A program made the translations under genes and the position numbers. From NCBI GenBank assembly GCA_031263875.1, contig JAISEX010000223.1, positions 1 through 14,366 on the forward strand: a DNA stretch of 14,366 nt, given 5' to 3'. The stretch comes from Eubacteriales Family XIII. Incertae Sedis bacterium (GTDB lineage Bacteria; Bacillota; Clostridia; Peptostreptococcales; Anaerovoracaceae). The notes under the pieces are model-generated. The model did no database searches and was not told the DNA's origin. It saw nothing but the letters and a program-made list of their open reading frames with translations. This document shows positions 1 through 7,301 of this stretch, piece after piece; positions within the stretch are counted from its first letter, which is position 1; each line of letters opens with the position of its first letter.

Positions 1-119
1 GAGGTACAGGAGCTTCGCCTGTTTTACGCGGCTTCAGCCGCAAGGTAAAACAGGACAGCGTAGCGAGGCAACGCCGAGCGGAGGAGAGAGCGAAGCGAAC
101 GTTAGCTCCGTTGTACCTC
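1..119. repeat. Large nested inverted repeat at window edge
   Basis: Bases 1-14 (GAGGTACAGGAGCT) pair with 104-119, interrupted only by two extra bases (110-111). Inside this, 18-27 (CCTGTTTTAC) pairs perfectly with 45-54, and GCGGC at 28-32 pairs with GCCGC at 37-41 around a TTCA loop. An alternative pairing of GCTTCGC (12-18) with GCGAAGC (90-96) also exists. No U-run follows on either strand, so it is not a classic terminator. It looks like an intergenic palindromic repeat (REP or MITE-like) lying past the end of the minus-strand operon. It may continue beyond the window. Confidence 0.65.
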
Positions 120-157
120 GAACATCGAGGAGCGCAGGGCTTTAGCCCGTGGCGCTC
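116..157. repeat. Two adjacent palindromes after the operon
   Basis: CCTCGA (116-121) pairs with TCGAGG (125-130). Immediately next, GAGCGC (130-135) pairs with GCGCTC (152-157) and GGGC (137-140) with GCCC (145-148) around TTTA. The first overlaps the outer arm of the larger repeat at 1-119, so alternative folds exclude one another. The second ends exactly at the stop codon of the small reading frame at 157-420. Neither is followed by a U-run on the minus strand, so factor-independent termination is not shown. Confidence 0.6.
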
Positions 158-420
158 TACCGTGCGCGTCGTCGTCGCTCGTGCCTCGCTCCGACTCCCT
201 CTATCATCGCCCGTAATTCCGACATGTACCCAGGCAGTGACGGCGCATCGCTCCACGACGCAGGCAATCGTTCCGCCATCGTCGCCACTGCAGACATACG
301 CCCCGGCACGGCCGGCGCCAAGATGTATAGTTTCTTCGCCAATTTAGCGCGCGTCATCTTTCGTTCCAATCGGGCTGACGTAATGGCCACGCCCAGTTCT
401 TTTATTATGCCATCATTCAC
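157..420 (-). CDS. Small HTH-like (XRE-type?) protein, possibly decayed
   Basis: This 87-residue frame starts with GTG 17 bases after modD, on the same strand. Residues about 7-31 (with TSARLERKMTRAKLAKKL) resemble the first two helices of a Cro/CI-type (XRE) DNA-binding domain. After that the expected recognition helix is not clear, although AERLPASWSDA recalls the conserved end of such domains. The C-terminus is Arg-rich and runs into a palindromic repeat, so it may be read-through of non-coding DNA or a degenerate gene. If real it would be a local regulator translated with modD. A spurious frame is the main alternative. Confidence 0.4.
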   Translation of the reverse strand: MNDGIIKELGVAITSARLERKMTRAKLAKKLYILAPAVPGRMSAVATMAERLPASWSDAPSLPGYMSELRAMIEGVGARHERRRRAR

Positions 421-436
421 CGTAGTACGGTCTCTT

Positions 437-1270
437 CTACTCTATAACCACCGACATATCGGCAGGCTTGCCGAAATATATCCAGGTGGTAGAAATAGCG
501 TCGATACCTGTCCCTGCATAGGCTCCGGCGTTCTCGCCATTGACGCCTCCCGCGGCGATAAGGCGGGCGCCGCTTCCCGCAGCCCTGATCCTTTCGACGA
601 TCCCTTTCAGCATATCGGGCGGCAGCTTGTCGAATTGCAGCGCGTCCGCGCCGGCGCGGATCATCGCAAACGCGTCTTCCTCAGTTTCCACCTCGACGCA
701 AATTTCCTTATCGCAGACCTTTTGCCGGATCTCGGGCAGTTTACCGGCAAGCCCGGCATAACCGCCGAGTTTTTTTAAATGATTTTCAAAAATGAGGATC
801 GTCTCTCCGAGTCCGAGCCGATGCGGAAGCGCGCCTCCGGCAAGCGCGGCGTTAATGGACACTGCCTTCGTACCGGGAAAAACCTTGCGCGTGGTCAGCA
901 CCGCTATATCCGGATTGACCGCTTTTGCCGCGCTGACGAGCTTCGCCGTGCGCGTGGAGATGCCGCACGAGTATTCAAGCAGATTGAGTGTGACCTTCCA
1001 TGCCCGGTGAATGTCATCGGTGCGGCCTTCCGCCTTGAGAAACACCTCGCCGGGCTGCGCTTTGCCGCCCGATTCCGCCGTCTGCACGATGTCCAGATTG
1101 AAGCGGCGCAGTATCTGTTCCGCTTCTTCCACCGATGAGAGCGTAATGGGATCGCGGCTGTAATAGCCGATGCTTCCCACCTCCTTCCCGATGCCGAGCA
1201 GGTGCGTAGTCAAATCAAAATATGGCACATCTTCCGCAATCCATTCATCGAGCAAACTTGTCTTTATCAT
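437..1270 (-). CDS. modD: ModD, NadC-like phosphoribosyltransferase-family protein
   Basis: This 277-residue protein belongs to the ModD group of the quinolinate phosphoribosyltransferase (NadC) family. Visible family motifs are CGISTRTAKLV (102-112), TTRKVFPGTK (126-135), HRLGLGETILIFENHL (150-165), the metal/phosphate-region EVE (193-195), and LQFDKLPP with the Gly-rich AAGGVN loop (239-244). The length is normal for the family. ModD is usually encoded beside molybdate transport genes; its exact reaction is unsettled as far as I know, so only family membership is firm. The ATG is preceded by GTGAGGA four bases away. The gene lies 24 bases after the ABC permease gene and is probably on the same transcript. 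Because no ModA, ModB or ModC is in the window, its presence links molybdenum or tungsten only loosely to the neighbouring FecCD importer. A true NadC is less likely, since no nadA or nadB is nearby. Confidence 0.85.
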   Translation of the reverse strand: MIKTSLLDEWIAEDVPYFDLTTHLLGIGKEVGSIGYYSRDPITLSSVEEAEQILRRFNLDIVQTAESGGKAQPGEVFLKAEGRTDDIHRAWKVTLNLLEYSCGISTRTAKLVSAAKAVNPDIAVLTTRKVFPGTKAVSINAALAGGALPHRLGLGETILIFENHLKKLGGYAGLAGKLPEIRQKVCDKEICVEVETEEDAFAMIRAGADALQFDKLPPDMLKGIVERIRAAGSGARLIAAGGVNGENAGAYAGTGIDAISTTWIYFGKPADMSVVIE

Positions 1271-1294
1271 GTCATCCTCACTTTCAATCCTGTG

Positions 1295-3511
1295 CTATTC
1301 CTTGTCATTCATGGCGCTGTCTCCGGCGCCCGGCCAGAATTTATACACCCATTTATTCGAACTTTTGTATTTGACCGCGACGAGACTGCCCTCCTCGGAA
1401 AGAAAATAGGCGCTTCGCATTTCGGACAGTATCTGTTTTTTTCGCGCCGGATCTTTCACGATGTCTTTCTCGCCGAAATCCTTCAGTATCCGGAAATCAT
1501 CGGGGCTGTCCGATAAGTAGCTCATGAAATACGGCGACTGCGGAAAACTTGGCTTATTGATGCCGATGTACGGATCGTATGGCTGCACTATCAGCGTTTC
1601 AACCTCGTCCGGATCGATGGAGTTTGTCATGCCGTCATCAAACCACAGACCGTTTGCGTTTAAATACGAAAGCGTGTTTTCAAAGCTTTCATCGAGGTAG
1701 ACAAAGGAATTATTGAGATGGTAAGAGAACGAATTCACATCGTTTTCGCCATCAAAGGTAAACATGAGGATGCCGAGCGGCTCATCCTTCGGGAAGTATC
1801 TGTCCTCGGTCTTCTGCGCGGAAATGTCCGCCCTGATCGCTGCAAGCAACCGTGCCCTGTTTTCGGCGTCAATGCTCAGGGAAAACATACTGCGATAAGT
1901 CGGGTCGGCAAGAAATATGTCTCCGCCAGTGAACGCTTCCCGTGCCCATAACATATCGGACGACGCGTCGCCGTTTTCCGGCCCCGCAAGCACGGCGTCC
2001 CTGCCGAGACGCACCGGCTCCGTATTTTCAAAGGCCAGCAGGGAACGAAGTTGCGAGAGGGATGCCCTGTCATAATACCACGTTTTCGTTTTCCCGCTTT
2101 CGAGCGTGTAGGTAAAACTCACATCATAGGGCACGACGGTGCCTGTCTCAAAATTATCGCCGGTGCCGGAGCGGAGCGGCTTTCTGCCACCATCCGAAAT
2201 TTCACCGTGAATTCGCAGGGCAAGCGCGACGTCGGCCTCGCTTGTGAAAGAATACGCGGCGGAGAAATAGTAATCATGCCCCGTACTGCTGCCGAGCGCG
2301 GGAACGCCGACATAAGAAGGAGCTCCCACAGAGGACACCGATACCGCCGTCACGCCTTCCGCGTCAGGCAGGGACGTGTATGCCCCGTAACCGATTACCG
2401 CGCCCGCCGTGCAGACAAGAAGCAGAAATGCCCGAACCGCGATAGAGGGCGCATGAGGCCGCGCGGAAAGCAATAGTCTATCGCCGCCAAGGATGCCGAG
2501 CGCGAAAATAACGACAAGCACCGCAAGCCCGAAGACGAGGCTGACGCCTGCCGAAAGATCAAAGGCGAGCGCACCGGCAAAGAGCAGCGGCACAAAGGCG
2601 CAGATGCGCGTCACAATCGGATTCTTGGAGGCAAAGCCCGCCTGCTCCGCACGTCTTTTCCGCATAATTATCAGACCCAGCAGCGTGGTCGCAATCACGA
2701 CGACGACCCATACGACAAGAATGGTCGGTGCAATTTTTTCAGGCATGTCCGTCTCAAGCGGCCGGTAAAACATCCGGTGTGCCTCTAAATCCTCGAAGAA
2801 AAACAACACGGGATTTGCGGATGAAAACATGTCCGTCACGGACGGAGCCGCCGGCGCATCGCCGAGAAAAGGCATCGCGCCAAAGGGATTACCCCACAGC
2901 AAGTGTTTCATAAAGGTGTTTGCCGCAGAGGAGAGGACATAGGGTGCGGCAAGCAACGCCGCCGAAAAGAAGACGGCCTCCGGCATCGTCCCCGCAAGCA
3001 GGCAGCCCACCGCGGCGACCGCAAACGCGGCCATTGCCGTGACAAAAATCCCCGCGCTGACATACAGGAAAGCGGCCGTCATCCCCTGATACGGCTCAAG
3101 CGCGACGAGATTGAGCGCGAGCGATAGAGCCATCGGTATAATAATTGTGACCGCAAGCAGGGCCGCGCCGACAAGAAACCTGTTCAGATAGAGCCTGACC
3201 CTGCCGACGCCGAGCGTGAAATAGACGGAAGCCCTGCGCTGGTCGAGGACGAAGCGAAACGACAGGAGGCCGAACGCAAAGCCATAGAGGACAGCGAATG
3301 CCTGAACTGCCGTCACAAAGTCATCGCCGATAAACCGGAATTTCATCTGCATATGCGTGACCGCGACGCTGAAGATGGAATCGCCCGGTATGCCCGCCGT
3401 CGAGAACGGTATCAGGAAAAGCAGTACGCAAAATCCGGCTGACGCAAAACCAAGGCTGCCTTGAAGCTGCCGTCTTACGTCATGCCGGGCGGCTCCGCTG
3501 CGGCCCGCCAT
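1295..3511 (-). CDS. YtrC/YtrD-like ABC transporter permease with DUF6449-like C-terminal region
   Basis: This protein of about 738 residues is the membrane partner of the ATPase just upstream. The first 380 residues hold roughly eight to ten hydrophobic segments (near 21-40, 68-90, 112-135, 147-175, 178-198, 263-284, 300-318, 322-340, 358-378). The last 360 residues are soluble, with short patterns such as ALRIHGEI and FTYTLESGKTKTWYYD that recall DUF6449 of YtrC-type permeases. The start is either GTG at 3514 or ATG at 3511. Both follow a perfect GGAGGT (3521-3526), at 6 and 9 bases. I chose ATG, whose codon shares a base with the ATPase stop (TGATG). Family members work as exporters or envelope-stress ABC systems with unknown substrates; the substrate here cannot be told from sequence. 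Confidence 0.78.
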   Translation of the reverse strand: MAGRSGAARHDVRRQLQGSLGFASAGFCVLLFLIPFSTAGIPGDSIFSVAVTHMQMKFRFIGDDFVTAVQAFAVLYGFAFGLLSFRFVLDQRRASVYFTLGVGRVRLYLNRFLVGAALLAVTIIIPMALSLALNLVALEPYQGMTAAFLYVSAGIFVTAMAAFAVAAVGCLLAGTMPEAVFFSAALLAAPYVLSSAANTFMKHLLWGNPFGAMPFLGDAPAAPSVTDMFSSANPVLFFFEDLEAHRMFYRPLETDMPEKIAPTILVVWVVVVIATTLLGLIIMRKRRAEQAGFASKNPIVTRICAFVPLLFAGALAFDLSAGVSLVFGLAVLVVIFALGILGGDRLLLSARPHAPSIAVRAFLLLVCTAGAVIGYGAYTSLPDAEGVTAVSVSSVGAPSYVGVPALGSSTGHDYYFSAAYSFTSEADVALALRIHGEISDGGRKPLRSGTGDNFETGTVVPYDVSFTYTLESGKTKTWYYDRASLSQLRSLLAFENTEPVRLGRDAVLAGPENGDASSDMLWAREAFTGGDIFLADPTYRSMFSLSIDAENRARLLAAIRADISAQKTEDRYFPKDEPLGILMFTFDGENDVNSFSYHLNNSFVYLDESFENTLSYLNANGLWFDDGMTNSIDPDEVETLIVQPYDPYIGINKPSFPQSPYFMSYLSDSPDDFRILKDFGEKDIVKDPARKKQILSEMRSAYFLSEEGSLVAVKYKSSNKWVYKFWPGAGDSAMNDKE

Positions 3512-4272
3512 CACGTTTGCACCTCCGCAGCGCCGCCGTTTCTCTCCGGCCCAAAAATACCGGCGAACGCCGCATCGTCGATATCGCGCTCGGAGAGGAA
3601 ATACTGTTCGAGCGTCCCGTGCGCGGCCTTGATCTCCGCGACCGGGCCGACGTAGCCGAGCCTGCGCCCGTGTATCATCACGATCTTGTCGATATTATCC
3701 TCAAGCTCCCGCAGATTGTGGGAGGTGACAATGGCCGTCGCATTTGAGGTTTTCACATAGTCCGCAAGAAGCGTGTTCATTACGCCTCTCATGGAAAGGT
3801 CGAGCCCGTCAAAAATTTCATCGAGCAGCAGGTAGCGGGGTTTTGTCGAAAACGCGAGAATGATGCCCGCCTGTCGTCGCATCCCCTTTGAAAAACTGCC
3901 GATTTTCTGCGTCCGGTCAAGCCGGAACGCGGCGCACAAAGACGCGAACGTCCCCTCGTCCCACGCCGGATAGTAACCGGCATAGAAATCACGCATATCG
4001 TCGAGCGAAGCCTGCGGCGGGAAATACATATCCTCCGTCAACATAAATGTCCGCGACTTCTTTTCGGCATTCTCGTATACGGCCTCACCGTCAAGAAGCG
4101 CCTCGCCGGTCTCGGGGCGGTACATGCCGGAGATGACGCGAAGCAGGGTTGTCTTGCCCGCGCCGTTATAGCCGATCAGCCCGCAGACCGCGCCGGTATC
4201 CGCCGTAAAGCTGATGCCTTCGAGAACGGATACGCCGAAATATGATTTGCTCACGTTTCTTGTTTCTATCAT
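3511..4272 (-). CDS. ABC transporter ATPase, YtrB-like
   Basis: This 253-residue nucleotide-binding subunit powers the permease encoded next. It has Walker A GYNGAGKTT (34-42), a signature in the variant form FSKGM (127-131) instead of LSGGQ, Walker B YLLLDE (147-152) with the catalytic Glu at 152, a D-loop GLD, and the H-loop His185 in TSHN. The Q-loop region reads MLTEDMYF, with no clear Gln. The variant signature and the YPAWDE stretch (101-106) are typical of YtrB-like ATPases. Its ATG overlaps the stop of the preceding surface protein gene by four bases (ATGA), implying translational coupling, so this ABC pair is made together with the surface proteins. Confidence 0.88.
   Translation of the reverse strand: MIETRNVSKSYFGVSVLEGISFTADTGAVCGLIGYNGAGKTTLLRVISGMYRPETGEALLDGEAVYENAEKKSRTFMLTEDMYFPPQASLDDMRDFYAGYYPAWDEGTFASLCAAFRLDRTQKIGSFSKGMRRQAGIILAFSTKPRYLLLDEIFDGLDLSMRGVMNTLLADYVKTSNATAIVTSHNLRELEDNIDKIVMIHGRRLGYVGPVAEIKAAHGTLEQYFLSERDIDDAAFAGIFGPERNGGAAEVQT
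3521..3526 (-). promoter_or_regulatory. Strong ribosome binding site for the ABC permease
   Basis: The minus strand reads GGAGGT, a full Shine-Dalgarno core, inside the end of the ATPase gene. It lies 6 bases before GTG (3514) and 9 before ATG (3511), so it supports both candidate starts. Confidence 0.7.
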
Positions 4273-5735
4273 AGGCCGGCCCGTTCCGTTTCTGCGGTTT
4301 CCGCTGTTGCCGCCGCCTGTTCCGTGCCGACGGTTTCGACGGCTGCCGCCGCCCGCTTCTTTTTCTTGTTCCCGCGGGTGATAAGCATTATGGCAATCAA
4401 GGCAATAACGCCGATGCCGATGCCGACCGGGATAATCGGGAAACCGCCGCCCGCCTCTTTCAGGCTGCCGCTGACGAGAATCAGGTCATTCGTGTTTTGG
4501 ATGTCGAGGCTGACATAGCCGGACGTGGCCGTACCGTCCCTCGCGATCTGTACCGGTTTGCCGCTCACCGGGTCAATGTGGTAGATATCCACGGTGGCGC
4601 CTCCGCCAAAATGCGTGCCGGCCGCGACATAGAGCTCCGCGGTCGCCGGAAGCTGTTCGTGCTTGTCGAATCTGAGCATAAGAGCGTCGCCGTCCGTCCG
4701 TATGTTTTCGGGCATATCCTCGGTGATCCGTGCCATCATATCGACGTCGACCGCCGCGGTCAGATCGCTGCCGAGGAACGAGAGGGAATAGAGCGCATTC
4801 CCGGCTTCGTCCTGTTTGGTGAACGTCACCTTTTCGTAGCGCCCCATCGCGTTCGCGAGAAGCTCCTTCACACTGAAATCATCGCTGCCAAGGATCGCCA
4901 TCGTATAGACCATCCCGTCCTTGCCCGTCATGGAGGTGACGCTTGCCGGTGCGAGCGCAGCCTCCGTATCGTCCTCAGCGGCACTGTCCGGTGAAACGGG
5001 CGTCAGTCCGTTCGACGGGCTGCTTACCGCGCTGTCTCCGCTGTTTACGGCGGTCTTTTGCGGTGTGCCGTCGGTCTTGTTTGTGGTCGTATCGCCGCCG
5101 GAAGTCCCGCTCGAACTGCTGCTTCCGCTCTTGCCATCGCCGGAAGTTTTCCCGGAACCGCTCGAACTTCCCGAATTTCCGGAGCCGCCCGAACTTCCGC
5201 TCCCGCCCGTATCGCTCCCGGAATTGCCGGCATTTTCGGAGTCGCCCGAACTGTTCACCGTAACGGTTATCGTCGTCGAGTTGCTGCGGAACTGGCGAAG
5301 CGAGGCTGTCAGCGTGACTGTCGTCGTCCCCGGTGACACGCCGGAGATCGACACGGCGCCGCCCGAATAGCTCGCTCGTGCGACGGAGCCATTGGAAGAG
5401 ACCGCCGAGACCTGGGTTTGATAGGTGCTGTATTTCGAGCCGGCGCAGGTGCATTGCCCGTTGCCGTCAAGGCAACCGAGGTCGCCGCAGGTCTGAGGGC
5501 ATTCGGCCATGCCGCAGCCGGGCGTCTGCTTATCCGACGCCGGATTGAGGCTTACGCTGACCGTGCGGCTCTCGCCCGCGTTCAGCGATACCGAGGATTG
5601 GCTGGGCGAAATGCCGACCTGACCTCTGTCAAAATACGCGTATGCGCTGCCGCTTATCGCGAAGACCGCGACAATGGCCGTGACGATCAGGCATGTCATT
5701 TTAAATTTTTTGCTCCTAATGATTCTTGTCATCAT
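4269..5735 (-). CDS. Secreted, membrane-anchored protein with six-cysteine Ig-like (BIG2-type) domain
   Basis: This 488-residue protein has a signal peptide (basic RSKKFK, hydrophobic core, likely cleavage after AYA at 33). It continues with a BIG2-like beta domain (about 38-160, ending GVSPGTTTVTLTA) holding a loop of six cysteines spaced C-x4-C-x3-C-x4-C-x6-C-x-C (C74 to C97). A Ser/Gly-rich linker (about 162-220) follows, then a second domain (about 265-425) with FDKHEQLPATAELYV and VDIYHIDPVSGKPVQI. That domain resembles a beta module seen before C-terminal anchors of other Gram-positive surface proteins. Last come a membrane helix (432-453) and a Lys/Ala/Glu-rich tail, with no LPxTG. The ATG overlaps the lipoprotein stop (ATGA), and AGGGGAG lies upstream. 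The cysteine loop recurs in the giant surface protein of this window. Metal binding is possible but unproven; disulphides or an EGF-like fold are alternatives. Confidence 0.8.
   Translation of the reverse strand: MMTRIIRSKKFKMTCLIVTAIVAVFAISGSAYAYFDRGQVGISPSQSSVSLNAGESRTVSVSLNPASDKQTPGCGMAECPQTCGDLGCLDGNGQCTCAGSKYSTYQTQVSAVSSNGSVARASYSGGAVSISGVSPGTTTVTLTASLRQFRSNSTTITVTVNSSGDSENAGNSGSDTGGSGSSGGSGNSGSSSGSGKTSGDGKSGSSSSSGTSGGDTTTNKTDGTPQKTAVNSGDSAVSSPSNGLTPVSPDSAAEDDTEAALAPASVTSMTGKDGMVYTMAILGSDDFSVKELLANAMGRYEKVTFTKQDEAGNALYSLSFLGSDLTAAVDVDMMARITEDMPENIRTDGDALMLRFDKHEQLPATAELYVAAGTHFGGGATVDIYHIDPVSGKPVQIARDGTATSGYVSLDIQNTNDLILVSGSLKEAGGGFPIIPVGIGIGVIALIAIMLITRGNKKKKRAAAAVETVGTEQAAATAETAETERAGL
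5073..5252 (-). other. Ser/Gly-rich low-complexity linker
   Basis: Residues 162-221 of the six-cysteine surface protein consist almost wholly of Ser, Gly, Asn, Asp and Thr in short SGSG-type runs. Such a stretch is expected to be a flexible stalk between the N-terminal cysteine domain and the membrane-proximal domain. Confidence 0.75.
5445..5516 (-). other. Six-cysteine loop in Ig-like domain (copy 1)
   Basis: Cysteines 74, 79, 83, 88, 95 and 97 of the 488-residue protein fall within 24 residues between two predicted strands of a BIG2-like domain. The order matches copy 2 (12904-13008): a close pair, a middle cysteine, an LGC tripeptide, and a final C-x-C. No other cysteine lies in the predicted mature protein. 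Confidence 0.7.
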
Positions 5736-6538
5736 TCCTGTTCTCCCCTGTTCACGTAGCTGTATACCGAAATCGAAAGCTCCGCGTCCGCGGATGATTT
5801 TGAAGTTGCCGTTACCGTCGTGCCGTCCGCCGTGAATTCATACCGGCCGCCGAAGTGACTTACAAGCGCCTCGGCGAGATTGGCGGCGACGTCATACCGG
5901 TCGTCCGTGAGAAACTCGTGGCCGTGAAGCGCCACCGCTCCGTCGCGCTCGTCAGCGCCGCTGAGAAGCGAACCGCCCACCGTTTCGCCGCTGTCCTCGA
6001 AACGTATCCATGCGATGCAGCGAATATCAAAGACGTGCGTCACCTCAACAGTTACGCTCCCGGGCCTGGCGTCCACCGTTTCAAGCGTGAGACCGCTCGG
6101 CGCAAGCGTCTCTATGGTCTGCGCCTTTGCCGCGTATTTGCCCGACGCGTCCGTGATGGCGGGCAGCCCGCCGTTGTCCGTATCGCCGAAGCGTACCGTA
6201 ATGTCGCCGTCTTTAATTCTGTCCACCGATACCGTGATAATCAGATCGCTTCCCTCCGCCGTCACGGTAATGTCTTTGCTCTTGACCGTCTCGTTTGCGA
6301 TCCTGATCTTCGGTTCAAAACCGTCCGCCTTGATCTCCCGGTCGAAAGCACCTGTCATCACGATATACTGCGTCTCATTGCTCCCCTCGTTAAAAGAGCT
6401 AAATTCCACGCCCACAAGACGCGGCGAAGATTCCTCATCGTAAACGCCGCCTCCCGAGCAACCGCCAAGGAGCAAAAATGTTGTTAAGAAAACAAATATA
6501 AGACTGTTAGTCCAAAAACGGTGCGAATACTTTGACAT
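5732..6538 (-). CDS. Lipoprotein with the A-B surface module and H-x-H motif
   Basis: This 268-residue protein opens with a lipoprotein signal ending LLLGGC, with Cys27 the predicted lipid-modified residue. Residues about 41-150 match domain A of the giant surface protein (IVMTGAFDREIK, then a Gly-Lys beta region and AITDASGKY). Residues about 158-262 match domain B, including HGHEFL (205-210), followed by an amphipathic AANLAEALV helix and YEFTADGTTVTATSKS strands. I do not recognise A or B as named families. The start at 6538 is chosen because GGGAAGGGG lies 4-12 bases upstream; the ATG at 6553 has its SD-like bases too close. The gene overlaps the importer ATPase by 32 bases and the next gene by 4. 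It is probably an accessory ligand-binding lipoprotein on the outer face of the membrane. Confidence 0.75.
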   Translation of the reverse strand: MSKYSHRFWTNSLIFVFLTTFLLLGGCSGGGVYDEESSPRLVGVEFSSFNEGSNETQYIVMTGAFDREIKADGFEPKIRIANETVKSKDITVTAEGSDLIITVSVDRIKDGDITVRFGDTDNGGLPAITDASGKYAAKAQTIETLAPSGLTLETVDARPGSVTVEVTHVFDIRCIAWIRFEDSGETVGGSLLSGADERDGAVALHGHEFLTDDRYDVAANLAEALVSHFGGRYEFTADGTTVTATSKSSADAELSISVYSYVNRGEQE

Positions 6539-7301
6539 GCTTCCCCTTCCCATCTTCCACTTCTATGATTTTAGCGCGGACGCCGTACAGTTCCCGTGCC
6601 ATATCCGCGGTAATAACGTCTCCCGATGCGCCGCGGGTCGCGTTACCTACGCCGCTGATCGCCGCCACCTCCGCGTCGAGCAGCAAGGCATGGTTGGGAT
6701 CGTGCGAGGTAAAGACAATGCCCTTGCCCGCCGCCGCAAGACTGCCGAGGATGCCGAGGACTTTCATCTGGTTGCCGATGTCGAGATTTGCGGCAGGCTC
6801 ATCTAAAAAGAGGTAATCCGCGCCCTGCGCGATGGCTCTCGCGATAAGAACCATTTGCCGCTCGCCGCCGCTGATTTTCGTATACGCGCGATCTTCCAGA
6901 TGACCGATGCCGAGCAGCCCCATCGCTTCCGCCGCGCGTTTTTTGTCGCTTTCGGACGGCAGGGAAAACGCGTGCATAAGCCCGGCTCTGCCCATCAGCA
7001 CGATGTCGAAGGCGGTATAGGCAAAGGGCGGGTTGTGCGACTGCGGAACAGAGGCGATCAGGCCTGCCCGCTCTTTCCGGTCAAGGGCAAACAAATCCCT
7101 GCCACCGATGGATACGCTGCCGCCGAGCGGACGCAGGGAACCCATCAGGGTACGGAACAGCGTGGTCTTTCCGATCCCGTTCCGCCCGAGAATGCACAGC
7201 ACATCTCCACGGCGTATATCGAGGGAGAAATCCTCAATGATAGGCAATGAGCCATACCCGCACCTCAAATCTTTGATGGAAAGTATGCCAGCGCTATGCA
7301 T
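6507..7301 (-). CDS. FecE/BtuD-type ABC importer ATPase
   Basis: This 264-residue ATPase energises the FecCD-type permease encoded two genes upstream. Motifs are Walker A GRNGIGKTT (39-47), Q-loop Gln87 in SVPQSH, signature ISGGE (143-147), Walker B YLFLDE (163-168), D-loop ANLD and H-loop His200 in TSHD. The length suits the iron-siderophore/B12/MolC branch of type II importers. The reading frame stays open 49 codons further upstream inside the receptor gene, but ABC homology starts only at GILSIKDLRCGYG, so the ATG at 7301 is the sensible start. It overlaps the receptor stop by 8 bases. The substrate cannot be assigned from the ATPase. Confidence 0.9.
   Translation of the reverse strand: MHSAGILSIKDLRCGYGSLPIIEDFSLDIRRGDVLCILGRNGIGKTTLFRTLMGSLRPLGGSVSIGGRDLFALDRKERAGLIASVPQSHNPPFAYTAFDIVLMGRAGLMHAFSLPSESDKKRAAEAMGLLGIGHLEDRAYTKISGGERQMVLIARAIAQGADYLFLDEPAANLDIGNQMKVLGILGSLAAAGKGIVFTSHDPNHALLLDAEVAAISGVGNATRGASGDVITADMARELYGVRAKIIEVEDGKGKHVKVFAPFLD

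Noticed and set aside
1..157. CRISPR array or intrinsic terminator at the left edge
   Set aside because: There are no regularly spaced direct repeats, and no U-run follows any of the stems on either strand.
149..778. Plus-strand open frame of 209 codons
   Set aside because: It covers the end of modD and the small downstream frame on the other strand and has no family resemblance.
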